From assembly GCF_007992195.1 (NCBI RefSeq), contig NZ_BJZU01000082.1, positions 1-58,990 on the forward strand: a stretch of DNA of 58,990 nucleotides, written 5' to 3'. The notes below the pieces were generated by a model that did not search any database, had not been told where the DNA came from, and saw only the letters and a program-made list of their open reading frames with translations. This stretch comes from Methylobacterium oxalidis (GTDB lineage: Bacteria > Pseudomonadota > Alphaproteobacteria > Rhizobiales > Beijerinckiaceae). Shown piece after piece: positions 8,446-16,346 of the stretch. Made by a program: the position numbers and the translations under genes. Position 1 is the first letter of the stretch; each line of letters starts with the position of its first letter.

Positions 8446-8895
8446 TCAGGCCTTCTTCTTGTACATGCCGAGCATGCGCTGGGTGACGAGGAAGCCGCCG
8501 AAGATGTTCACGCTGGCCAGGATGATGGCGAAGAACCCGAAGAACCGGGCCCAGCCTGTGCCGTGCTCGATCAGCGGCACGCCGGCGGCGAGGATCGCGC
8601 CGACGATGATCACGGAGGAGATCGCGTTGGTGACCGACATCAGCGGCGTGTGCAGAGCCGGGGTGACGGACCAGACCACGTAGTAGCCCACGAAGATCGC
8701 GAGCACGAAGATGGCGAGGCGGAACACGGTGGGGTCCACCGCGCCGTGGGTCATGGCGGCGGCGCCGTGGCCGAGGCCGTCGGCGATGGAGGCGGCCTGG
8801 TCGGCGGCGCGGCGGGCGGCCTCGGCGGCGGCGCGCGCGGTGTCCGCGAGCACGCGGGTCTGATCGACCGCCTGGTCGGGGGGAAGGTTGGCCAT
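8446..8895 (-). CDS. pntAB: NAD(P) transhydrogenase subunit alpha, membrane part (PntAB)
   Basis: 149 aa with an Ala-rich N-terminal helix, then three to four membrane helices (FRLAIFVLAIFVGYYVVW, SSVIIVGAILAAGVPL, FFGFFAIILASVNIFGGF). It ends TQRMLGMYKKKA, typical of the C-terminal alpha-subunit domain that exists as a separate chain in alphaproteobacteria. Placed between pntAA and pntB with gaps of 20 and 4 bases, so a single transcript is near certain. Confidence 0.95.
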   Translation of the reverse strand: MANLPPDQAVDQTRVLADTARAAAEAARRAADQAASIADGLGHGAAAMTHGAVDPTVFRLAIFVLAIFVGYYVVWSVTPALHTPLMSVTNAISSVIIVGAILAAGVPLIEHGTGWARFFGFFAIILASVNIFGGFLVTQRMLGMYKKKA

Positions 8896-8915
8896 CGGGA
8901 GTGTCTCCGGCGGGA

Positions 8916-10058
8916 TCAGGCTGCTTTGGGCTGGAAGGAGGCGTGCACCACCTCGCCGTCGCGGGTGAGGTTCGTCGCCTTGACGAGCTCGTCGTCCCAC
9001 TTGATCGCGAGCGCCTTCGCCTCCTTGTCGATCAGGGTCTCGACGAAGGCGAAGAGGTTGCGCGCGTAGAGGCTCGACGCGGTGGCGGCGAGGCGCCCCG
9101 CCACGTTGGTGTGGCCGACGATCTTCACGCCCTTCTCGGTGGTGACGATCTCGCCCGCCTTGGCGCCCGCCACGTTGCCCCCGCGCTCCACCGCGAGGTC
9201 GACGAGGACGGAGCCCGGCTTCATCGAGGCCACCATCTCCTCGGAGACGAGCTTCGGCGCCGGGCGGCCCGGGATGAGGGCCGTGGTGATCACGATGTCC
9301 TGCTTGGCGATGTGGCCCTTGACCAACTCGGCCTGCTTCTGCTGGTACTCGGCCGACATCTCCTTGGCGTAGCCGCCCGCGGTCTCGGCCTGCTTGAACT
9401 CCTCGTCCTCCACCGCCACGAACTTGGCGCCGAGGGACTCGACCTGCTCCTTGGTGGCGGGCCGCACGTCGGTCGCCGTCACGACCGCGCCGAGGCGGCG
9501 GGCGGTGGCGATGGCCTGAAGGCCCGCCACGCCCACGCCCATCACGAAGACGCGTGCGGCCGGCACGGTGCCCGCGGCCGTCATCATCATCGGCATGGAG
9601 CGGCCGTACTCGGCGGCGCCGTCGACCACCGCGCGGTAGCCGGCGAGGTTCGCCTGGGAGGAGAGCACGTCCATCACCTGCGCGCGGGTGATGCGGGGCA
9701 TCAGCTCCATGGCGAAGCCGGTCACGCCGGCGTCGGCCATGGCCTTCAGCTCGGCCTCGCGGCCGTAGGGGTCCATGATGGCGACCACGGCGGCGCCCTT
9801 CTTGAGGAGCGGCAGCTCCTCGGCGGCGGGGCGGCGGACCTTCAGGACGAGGTCGGCGTCCCGCGCGGTCTCCTCGGCGCCCTGCGCCACGGTGGCGCCG
9901 GCCGCCTCGTACTCGGCGTCCGGAACGCCGGCCTTGAGGCCGGCGCCCGCCTGGACGACGACCTCGGCGCCGAGGCCGACGAACTTCTTCACCGTCTCGG
10001 GCACCGCCGCGACGCGCGGTTCCGCGGGATCCGCCTCCGACAGCACAGCGATGCGCAT
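8916..10058 (-). CDS. pntAA: NAD(P) transhydrogenase subunit alpha, NAD-binding part (PntAA)
   Basis: Soluble dI domain (380 aa) that binds NAD(H). It starts MRIAVLSEADPAEPRVAAVPETV, the alanine-dehydrogenase/PNT N-terminal pattern, and contains the Rossmann segment VFVMGVGVAGLQAIATARRLGA. Also visible are ITTALIPGRPAPKLV and GSVLVDLAVERGGN. AAGGGA-like sequence (AAGGGAA) precedes the ATG by about ten bases. First gene of the pnt operon proper. Confidence 0.96.
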   Translation of the reverse strand: MRIAVLSEADPAEPRVAAVPETVKKFVGLGAEVVVQAGAGLKAGVPDAEYEAAGATVAQGAEETARDADLVLKVRRPAAEELPLLKKGAAVVAIMDPYGREAELKAMADAGVTGFAMELMPRITRAQVMDVLSSQANLAGYRAVVDGAAEYGRSMPMMMTAAGTVPAARVFVMGVGVAGLQAIATARRLGAVVTATDVRPATKEQVESLGAKFVAVEDEEFKQAETAGGYAKEMSAEYQQKQAELVKGHIAKQDIVITTALIPGRPAPKLVSEEMVASMKPGSVLVDLAVERGGNVAGAKAGEIVTTEKGVKIVGHTNVAGRLAATASSLYARNLFAFVETLIDKEAKALAIKWDDELVKATNLTRDGEVVHASFQPKAA

Positions 10059-10191
10059 TCAAGAATTCCCTTCGATTGACCGCCTCTCGATGCGCGATTC
10101 GTCGCCGCGAGACGAGGCGGGTGACCCGGTTAGTCTGATGACAATGCGAATAGTGTAACCGTCGGCCTGACCTGCAGCGCCTGAAACGTCC

Positions 10192-10485
10192 TCAGGCGAA
10201 GGCGAGGTACAGGGCGAGCAGGGCGCCGACCACGAAGGGGGCCTTCCAGCCGATGCTCGGCGCCAGGGCGCCGACCGCGCCGGCCACGCTCGACAGGACC
10301 ACGCCGAGGATCGCCGTCATCCACGCCTCGCGGATGCCGCCGACGGCGAGCGCCAGTACCCAGCAGATCACGACGCCGGTGGCGATCTCAACGAACCGAA
10401 CGAATCCCCGATACGTCTGCTCGTGCGTCTTCTCATCCATCGCGGGGCTGTACCGAACCCCGGACAAAGTCTTCGTATCGGCCAT
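10192..10485 (-). CDS. aa3-type cytochrome c oxidase subunit IV-like protein
   Basis: 97 aa. The block MDEKTHEQTYRGFVRF followed by hydrophobic helices matches the bacterial aa3-oxidase subunit IV family. An internal Met at residue 16 could be the true start of the conserved domain. It lies 133 bases upstream of pntAA on the same strand, an arrangement known in related bacteria, and could be the first gene of the pnt transcript. Whether it acts in the oxidase or with the transhydrogenase cannot be told from sequence. Confidence 0.8.
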   Translation of the reverse strand: MADTKTLSGVRYSPAMDEKTHEQTYRGFVRFVEIATGVVICWVLALAVGGIREAWMTAILGVVLSSVAGAVGALAPSIGWKAPFVVGALLALYLAFA

Positions 10486-10594
10486 CGTGCGCTCGTCCCT
10501 TGACGTGTCTTGCTTTGGTCCCGAGCGGATTTAGCGCAAGGTCAAACGTGCCGCAATCGGCATGCGCCGCTGCCTCATCTCTGCGGCGCAGTTT

Positions 10595-10606
10595 CTGGTA
10601 TACCAG
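10595..10606. promoter_or_regulatory. Perfect 12-bp palindrome, possible operator
   Basis: CTGGTATACCAG is a perfect inverted repeat lying about 110 bases upstream of the subunit IV gene and the pnt operon, in a 213-base intergenic stretch. The TGGTATACCA core resembles operators of FCD-type GntR regulators. No such regulator is encoded in the window; the assignment is inference. Confidence 0.35.
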
Positions 10607-10698
10607 GGAAAATGTCCAGTCCCGTCCGCGCCTTCGGGCGTGGAAAATGTCCGGGACCAGCGGTGCGGGCGGCTCTCCGCGCGAGCCCCGCCCGAGCC

Positions 10699-12060
10699 TC
10701 AGTCGGGCTTCGGCAGGCCCGCGGCGGCGAGCGCCTCCCCCTGCCGTCCGGCGAGGGCATCGAGCGAGAAGTGCTCGATCTCCGCCTCGAACAGGCGGTG
10801 GTAGTTCAGCTCCGAGCGCAGGTGCAGGAACACGGCCCCGAGACCCACCGCGGCACGGTCCATGAAGACGAATTCCTGCGGCACCGTCACGGGCCCGCGC
10901 TCCTTCAGGGCCTGATGCACCTCGAAGGCCTGGCGGCGCCCGTACTCGCCGGGCTTGACCCCGTCCGCTACGGTGCGGGTGCGGTCCTCCAGAAGTGGGC
11001 CGTAGATGAAGCGCGCCCATATATTGAGGATGTCGATCAACTCTCGGTTGAGGTTCTTGAAGCCCCAGACCTCGTAGGCGTGGACGATGCGCGGCTCGTC
11101 GCCGGTGAGCAGGCCCCGGTAGAGATCGACCACGCCGCCGACGAAGCGCGGGTGGAAGATGCGCACGCAGCCGTAGTCGAGAAGGTTGATGCCCTGCGCC
11201 TCGCCCCCCTCCGAGAACACGGTGTAATTGCCGAGATGCGGGTCGCCGTGGATCACGGCGGCGCGGCTGAACGGGTGCCACCACGCCTTGAACATCGCCT
11301 GCGCGATGCGGTTGCGGATCTCGACCGGGCTGTCGGCGAAGTTGAGGATCCGCTCGCCGTCGAGCCAGCCGAGGGTGAGGAGGCGGCGCGTCGAGAGGTC
11401 CGTGTGGACCGCCGGCACGCGCACGGCGTCGATGTCCCGCAGGACGCCGCCGTAGAGGACGGCGTGCCGGGCCTCGCGGGCGTAGTCCAGCTCCTCGCGC
11501 ACCCGGGCACCGATCTCCTTGGCGATCTCGCGGGTATCGAGCCAGGAGTTCATGCGCCGGTGGAGCGCGAAGGCGACTTCGAGCTGCTTGAGGTCGGCTT
11601 CAACTGCAGATTGCATATCCGGGTACTGGAGCTTGCAGGCGAGCGCGGCGCCGTCCTTCGAGGTCGCCCGGTGCACCTGCCCGAGGGAGGCGGCGGCGGC
11701 GGGCTTCAGGTCGAAGCTGCCGAACCGGCCCTGCCAGTCGGGGCCGAGCTCGGCCATCATCCGGCGCTTGACGAAGGCGGCGCCCATCGGCGGCGCGTCG
11801 GCCTGCAGCTTCTGCAGCTCGGCCGCGTACTCGGGTGGCAGGAGGTCCGGCACCGTGGCCAGGAGCTGCGCCACCTTCATGATGGGTCCCTTCAGGCCAC
11901 CGAGGGCCTGGGCGAGGGCCGCGGCGTTCGTGGTCCCCTCCCTGCCGAACAGGCGTGCGCCCGCCATGCGCGCGGCGACGCCGCCCACGTTGGCGCCGAC
12001 GCGGGCGTAGCGGCTCGCGCGGGCGGAGAAGCGGTTGGCTTCACGGTCGGTCTCGGCCAT
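10699..12060 (-). CDS. ABC1/AarF (UbiB-like) atypical kinase
   Basis: 453-aa member of the ABC1/ADCK/UbiB family. Visible are KGPIMKVAQLLATVPDLLP (the KxGQ-like segment), PAAAASLGQVHRA (Ala-rich nucleotide loop), ALACKLQYPD (ATP-site lysine), VIHGDPHLGNY (catalytic-loop analogue) and LLDYGCVR (metal-binding Asp). UbiB relatives support ubiquinone biosynthesis or lipid handling. This member is shorter than UbiB and lacks its C-terminal membrane pair, so the specific role is open. It stands alone, between the subunit IV gene and the broken doc gene. Confidence 0.88.
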   Translation of the reverse strand: MAETDREANRFSARASRYARVGANVGGVAARMAGARLFGREGTTNAAALAQALGGLKGPIMKVAQLLATVPDLLPPEYAAELQKLQADAPPMGAAFVKRRMMAELGPDWQGRFGSFDLKPAAAASLGQVHRATSKDGAALACKLQYPDMQSAVEADLKQLEVAFALHRRMNSWLDTREIAKEIGARVREELDYAREARHAVLYGGVLRDIDAVRVPAVHTDLSTRRLLTLGWLDGERILNFADSPVEIRNRIAQAMFKAWWHPFSRAAVIHGDPHLGNYTVFSEGGEAQGINLLDYGCVRIFHPRFVGGVVDLYRGLLTGDEPRIVHAYEVWGFKNLNRELIDILNIWARFIYGPLLEDRTRTVADGVKPGEYGRRQAFEVHQALKERGPVTVPQEFVFMDRAAVGLGAVFLHLRSELNYHRLFEAEIEHFSLDALAGRQGEALAAAGLPKPD

Positions 12061-12164
12061 CGGGCTCTTCTGAACGGTCGTCGGGGGATCAGACCGGGAG
12101 ATAAGCCGATCCGCACCCGCTGCCAGGGCGGTGGGGCGGCGCGCCGCGGCCTTCCCGGCCCGCC

Positions 12165-12509
12165 TCAGGCCGCCGGCCAGTTGTCCCGGATCCAGCGGGT
12201 GAGGCCGGATTCGTCGGCCTCGCCCGCGGCGAGACCCCGGATCATGACTACCGCCTCAGCTTCATCCGCGACGAAGTCTACGTCGTTGAAACCGAGAAAG
12301 GTCACCAGCGCGAGAAGGGCTGCCCGCTTGTTGCCGTCGACGAATGGATGCTTTTTGGCGATCTCGAAGGCCTAGGCCGCGCGATTGACCGGGCGGCCGA
12401 GAGCCGATTCGAGAGCGCCTACATCGCGGAGGCCCGGCGGGCCGCCGAACAATTTGAGTTGATGCGCGTGAATCGCCTGAACCGGATCGCTCGTCAGCCA
12501 GACGACCTC
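12165..12509 (-). pseudogene. Broken doc (death-on-curing, Fic-fold) toxin gene
   Basis: The minus strand encodes a Doc N-terminal half (VVWLTSDPVQAIHAHQL ... GALESALGRPVNRAA), then an in-frame TAG at 12372-12374. The same frame continues as AFEIAKKHPFVDGNKRAA, the Fic/Doc catalytic motif HxFxDGNKR, and on to WIRDNWPAA and TGA at 12165-12167. Compared with the family, about 13 residues between NR and the AAxAFEIA segment are also missing. The stop sits where Tyr (TAC) is expected, so one C-to-G change would explain it. No good start codon is present. A short upstream frame ending at 12494 (MKIYRNALSELAKRARSSG) may be an antitoxin remnant. Inactivation is inferred. Confidence 0.85.
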
Positions 12510-12600
12510 GCTCGTTTGGCGAGTTCGGACAGGGCGTTCCGGTATATCTTCATCGCCTTCTCGGCGGTCAGCGCCAACGCGAGAGCGGCCGAGGCCGGCC

Positions 12601-14481
12601 TCAGCCGTCCCCCTCAATCGCCTCGAGCTCCGCGATCATGCCCTCGATCATGCCGAGGCCGATCTGCCAGAAGGAGGGATCGCCGGCATCGAGCCCGAAC
12701 GGCTTCAGGAGCTCGCCGTAGGGCTTCGAGCCGCCCGCCGAGAGCAGCGCGAAGTAGCGGTCCACGAAGCCTTCCTCCGCCTTCGCGTAGACGCCGTAGA
12801 GCGAGTTCACGAGGCAGTCGCCGAAGGCGTAGGCGTAGACGTAGAAGGGCGAGTGGATGAAGTGCGGGATGTAGGCCCAGAAGGGCTCGTAGCCCGCGTC
12901 GAGCGTGATCGCCGGCCCCAGCGATTCGGCCTGCACCGAGATCCAGAGCGCGTTGATCTGCTCGGCCGTCAGCTCGCCCTCCTGCCGGGCGAGGTGCACC
13001 TTCCGCTCGAACGAGTAGAACGCGATCTGGCGCACCACCGTGTTGATCATGTCCTCGACCTTGGCGGCCAGCATGGCGCGGCGCTGCACCGTGTCGGTCG
13101 TCCCGGCCAGCAGGCGCCGGAAGGTCAGCATCTCGCCGAACACGCTGGCGGTCTCGGCGAGCGTCAGGGGCGTCGGCGCCATGAGCGCCCCGTTCGGGCC
13201 GGCGAGCACCTGGTGCACCCCGTGGCCGAGTTCGTGCGCGAGCGTCATCACGTCCCGCGGCTTGCCCTGGTAGTTGACGAGCACGTAGGGGTGCACGGAG
13301 GGCACGGTGGGGTGCGCGAAGGCGCCGGGCGCCTTGCCGGGCCGGGTCGGCGCGTCGATCCAGCGGCGGTCGAAGAAGTCCCGGGCGATCCCGGCCATCC
13401 GGGGCGAGAACGCGTCGTAGGCGTCGAGCACGGTGTCGCGCGCCTCGCTCCAGGGGATCGTGCGCTGCTCGACCTTCGGCAGCGGCGCATTCCGGTCCCA
13501 GTAGGGCAGCGCCTCGGTGCCGAACCAGCGGGCCTTGAGCCGATAGTAGCGATGCGACAGGCGCGGGTAGGCCGCGCGCACCGCCTCGACGAGGGCCGCC
13601 ACCACCTCCGGCTCGACCCGGTTGGCGAGGTGGCGCGCGTCGGCCACGTCCTTGAAGCCGCGCCAGCGGTCGGAGATCTCCTTGTCCTTGGCGAGCGTGT
13701 TGGTGATCAGCGTGAAGACGCGCAGGTTCGCGCGGAACACCTCGCTCAGCGCGCCCGCTGCCTCCTTGCGCACCGCCCCGTCCGGGTCCTGCAGCTTGTT
13801 GAGCGTCGGCTCCAGGGTGAGCTGCTCGCCGCGCACGGGGAAGCGCAGGGAGGCGATGGTCTCGTTGAAGAGCCGGTCCCAGGCGGCGTTCGAGGTGACG
13901 GACTTCTCGAGGAAGAGCTTCTCGATGCGGTCCTCGAGCTGGAAGGGCTTCTCCCGGCGCAGATCCTCGATCCAGGGCGCGTAGCGGGCGAGCGGGCCCT
14001 GCGCCATGGCGGCGTCCATCACCGCGTCGTCCACCCGGTTCAGCTCGAGCGCGAAGAACAGGAGGTCGCCCGAGGCGTTCGTCAGGCGCTCGCGGGTGTC
14101 GCCGTAGAACTTGGCGCGCCGCTCGTCGGTGGTGTCGCCCGAGTAGACGAGGCCCGCGTAGGACATCAGCTTGCCGAGAAGCTCCTCGATCGCCTCGTAG
14201 GCCCGCACCGCCTCGCCGAGCCGGGCCGAGGCGTCCGGTCCCGCCGCGAGCTCCGCGACGCGGCCGGCGTAACGCTCGGCGAAGGCCCGGCAATCGGCCT
14301 CGGCGCGGGCGAGGTCGTCGCGGAAATCGGGCGCGTCGATGCCCGAGTAGAGGTCGGAGAGGTCCCATTCGGGCAGGGCCCCGAGATCGAGCGCGCGGGC
14401 GGCGGCCCGGGCCGCCTGCGTCCCGTCCGCGTTGCGCGACGGTTCGGGCATCGGGGCTGGCGCGACGGCTCGGCTCGACAT
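12601..14481 (-). CDS. pepF: Oligoendopeptidase F (M3 family)
   Basis: Zinc metallopeptidase of 626 aa that degrades cytoplasmic oligopeptides. The zinc motif is in MTLAHELGHGVHQ (HExxH-type, about residue 400), and the N-terminal PepF domain shows WDLSDLYSGIDAPDF. The downstream segment TASVFGEMLTFRRLL supplies the third zinc ligand Glu, and FYVYAYAFGDCLVNSLYG is typical of the C terminus. Length is normal for the PepF/M3B group. Its stop lies about 90 bases upstream of the decayed doc gene. Confidence 0.93.
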   Translation of the reverse strand: MSSRAVAPAPMPEPSRNADGTQAARAAARALDLGALPEWDLSDLYSGIDAPDFRDDLARAEADCRAFAERYAGRVAELAAGPDASARLGEAVRAYEAIEELLGKLMSYAGLVYSGDTTDERRAKFYGDTRERLTNASGDLLFFALELNRVDDAVMDAAMAQGPLARYAPWIEDLRREKPFQLEDRIEKLFLEKSVTSNAAWDRLFNETIASLRFPVRGEQLTLEPTLNKLQDPDGAVRKEAAGALSEVFRANLRVFTLITNTLAKDKEISDRWRGFKDVADARHLANRVEPEVVAALVEAVRAAYPRLSHRYYRLKARWFGTEALPYWDRNAPLPKVEQRTIPWSEARDTVLDAYDAFSPRMAGIARDFFDRRWIDAPTRPGKAPGAFAHPTVPSVHPYVLVNYQGKPRDVMTLAHELGHGVHQVLAGPNGALMAPTPLTLAETASVFGEMLTFRRLLAGTTDTVQRRAMLAAKVEDMINTVVRQIAFYSFERKVHLARQEGELTAEQINALWISVQAESLGPAITLDAGYEPFWAYIPHFIHSPFYVYAYAFGDCLVNSLYGVYAKAEEGFVDRYFALLSAGGSKPYGELLKPFGLDAGDPSFWQIGLGMIEGMIAELEAIEGDG

Positions 14482-14764
14482 GGATCCTCGGTTCCTTCCT
14501 GCGGGGAAACGGCCCCGCCCGCCCTGATATCGAGCGCAAACCGCTCGCGATCAACCGATCTCCGCGCGACGGCCGCGTCTGTCACGGCGTCGCACGCGGG
14601 CCCGGCGGCGCGCACGGCGAAATCCTGCAACGTCGTTAAGCGGGACTTTACGCCTTTGGGTGACCCTGCGGCTCGAAACGAAACACGGGGCCGGATCTGC
14701 CGGCGCGGGGTCCGAACTCCCCGCGCCCCGCGCCGGCACGCCGCAGCCACGGATGGGAGCCCGC

Positions 14765-16249
14765 ATGTCGACAACGATCCTCATCGTCGACGACGATCCC
14801 GTGCAGCGCCGCCTCGCGGAGGCGACCGTGCGGCGCTTCGGATTCGAGGCGCTGATCGCCGAGAACGGGGCCGACGCGCTCGCCCGGCTGCGGGCGGGCG
14901 GCGAGATCGACGTGGTGCTCCTCGACCTCGTGATGCCGGGCCTCGACGGGCTCGGCGTCCTCGCCGAGATGCGCAAGAGCGGCATCGATACCCCCGTCAT
15001 CGTCCAGACCTCGAACGGATCGATCGACGCCGTGGTCAACGCCATGCGGGCGGGGGCCGTAGACTTCGTGGTCAAGCCCGCGGGCGCCGAGCGCCTGCAG
15101 GTCTCGATCCGCAACGCCCTCAAGGTGGACCAGCTCGAGGAGGAGGTGCGGCGCATGCGCCGCCGGGCCTCCGGTGCCCTCACCTTCAAGGACCTCGCCT
15201 CGAAGAGCCCGGACATGGACCGGGTGATCCGGCTTGCCGAGCGGGCCGCCAAGTCGAACATCCCGGTCCTGATCGAGGGCGAATCGGGCGTCGGCAAGGA
15301 GGTGCTGGCCCGCGCGATCCAGGGCTCGGGCGAGCGCCGCGGCAAGCCCTTCGTCACCGTCAATTGCGGCGCGATCCCTGAGAACCTCGTGGAATCGACC
15401 CTGTTCGGCCACGAGAAAGGGGCGTTCACGGGCGCGACCGAGCGGCATGTCGGCAAGTTCGTCGAGGCGTCCGGCGGCACGCTCTTCCTCGACGAGATCG
15501 GCGAACTGCCCCTCGACGCGCAGGTGAAGCTCCTGCGCGCCCTTCAGGAGGGCGAGGTCGATCCCGTCGGCGGCAAGCGCAGCGTGCGCGTCGACATCCG
15601 CCTCGTCTCGGCGACGAACCGCTCGCTCCTCGACCTCGTGAAGCAGGGCCGCTTCCGCGAGGACCTCTACTACCGCCTCAACGTCTTCCCGATGACCCTG
15701 CCGCCGCTGCGGGCGCGCCGCGAGGACATTCCGGACCTCGTCCGCTCCTTCTGCGCGCGCTTCGCGGCGGAGGAGGGCAAGCGCGTCCGCTCGGTGACGC
15801 CCGAGGCGATGGCGCTGCTCACCCGCTACGGCTGGCCCGGCAACGTCCGCCAGCTCGAGAACGCCCTGTTCCGGGCCGTCGTGCTCGCCGACGGCGACGA
15901 GCTGACCGTCTCCGAGTTCCCGCAGATCGCCGCGCAGGTCGAAGGGTTCGACGTGCGCATCCCGCCCGCCCCCGGCCAGCTCGTGCTGCCGACCGGCGCG
16001 CCGGAGCCGGTGCGCGAGATCGTGCGCGTCGAGGTGCGCGACCCCCACGCCATGTCCCTCGTCGTGGAGGACACGGGCGAGATGAAGACGATGGAGGCGC
16101 TGGAGGCCGAGGTGATCCGCTTCGCCCTGCAATTCTACCGCGGCCGGATGTCCGAGGTCTCGCGCCGCCTCGGAATCGGCCGATCCACCCTCTACCGCAA
16201 GCTCAAGGACCTCGGCCTCGACGAGGGCTCCGAGGAGGCGGCGGCCTGA
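14765..16249 (+). CDS. Sigma-54-dependent response regulator (NtrC/DctD type)
   Basis: 494-aa transcriptional activator. The receiver domain (residues 1-120) has the acidic pair DDD at 9-11 and phospho-acceptor Asp54 in LLDLVMPG. The AAA+ domain has Walker A GESGVGKE (172-179), the sigma-54 contact loop GAFTGA (219-224) and Walker B FLDE. A Fis-type helix-turn-helix (SEVSRRLGIGRSTLYRKL) lies near the C terminus. I chose the ATG at 14765 because the receiver starts there (MSTTILIVDD); an in-frame ATG at 14753 is possible. No partner kinase is adjacent. The next two genes on the strand encode cell-wall enzymes, which suggests but does not prove a common process. Confidence 0.92.
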   Translation: MSTTILIVDDDPVQRRLAEATVRRFGFEALIAENGADALARLRAGGEIDVVLLDLVMPGLDGLGVLAEMRKSGIDTPVIVQTSNGSIDAVVNAMRAGAVDFVVKPAGAERLQVSIRNALKVDQLEEEVRRMRRRASGALTFKDLASKSPDMDRVIRLAERAAKSNIPVLIEGESGVGKEVLARAIQGSGERRGKPFVTVNCGAIPENLVESTLFGHEKGAFTGATERHVGKFVEASGGTLFLDEIGELPLDAQVKLLRALQEGEVDPVGGKRSVRVDIRLVSATNRSLLDLVKQGRFREDLYYRLNVFPMTLPPLRARREDIPDLVRSFCARFAAEEGKRVRSVTPEAMALLTRYGWPGNVRQLENALFRAVVLADGDELTVSEFPQIAAQVEGFDVRIPPAPGQLVLPTGAPEPVREIVRVEVRDPHAMSLVVEDTGEMKTMEALEAEVIRFALQFYRGRMSEVSRRLGIGRSTLYRKLKDLGLDEGSEEAAA

Positions 16250-16346
16250 GGGCCGGCGCCGGCCTGTGCGATTGCACACGGCCGTGCTTGAGACCATAAC
16301 CATACGAAGGGTTTGGCGGCGCGGCCGCATTCCCCGGAGAGCCAGC

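Noticed and set aside
12494..12577. Independent antitoxin gene upstream of doc
   Set aside because: Only about 27 residues can be read, without ribosome site or known domain; kept as a remnant in the pseudogene note.
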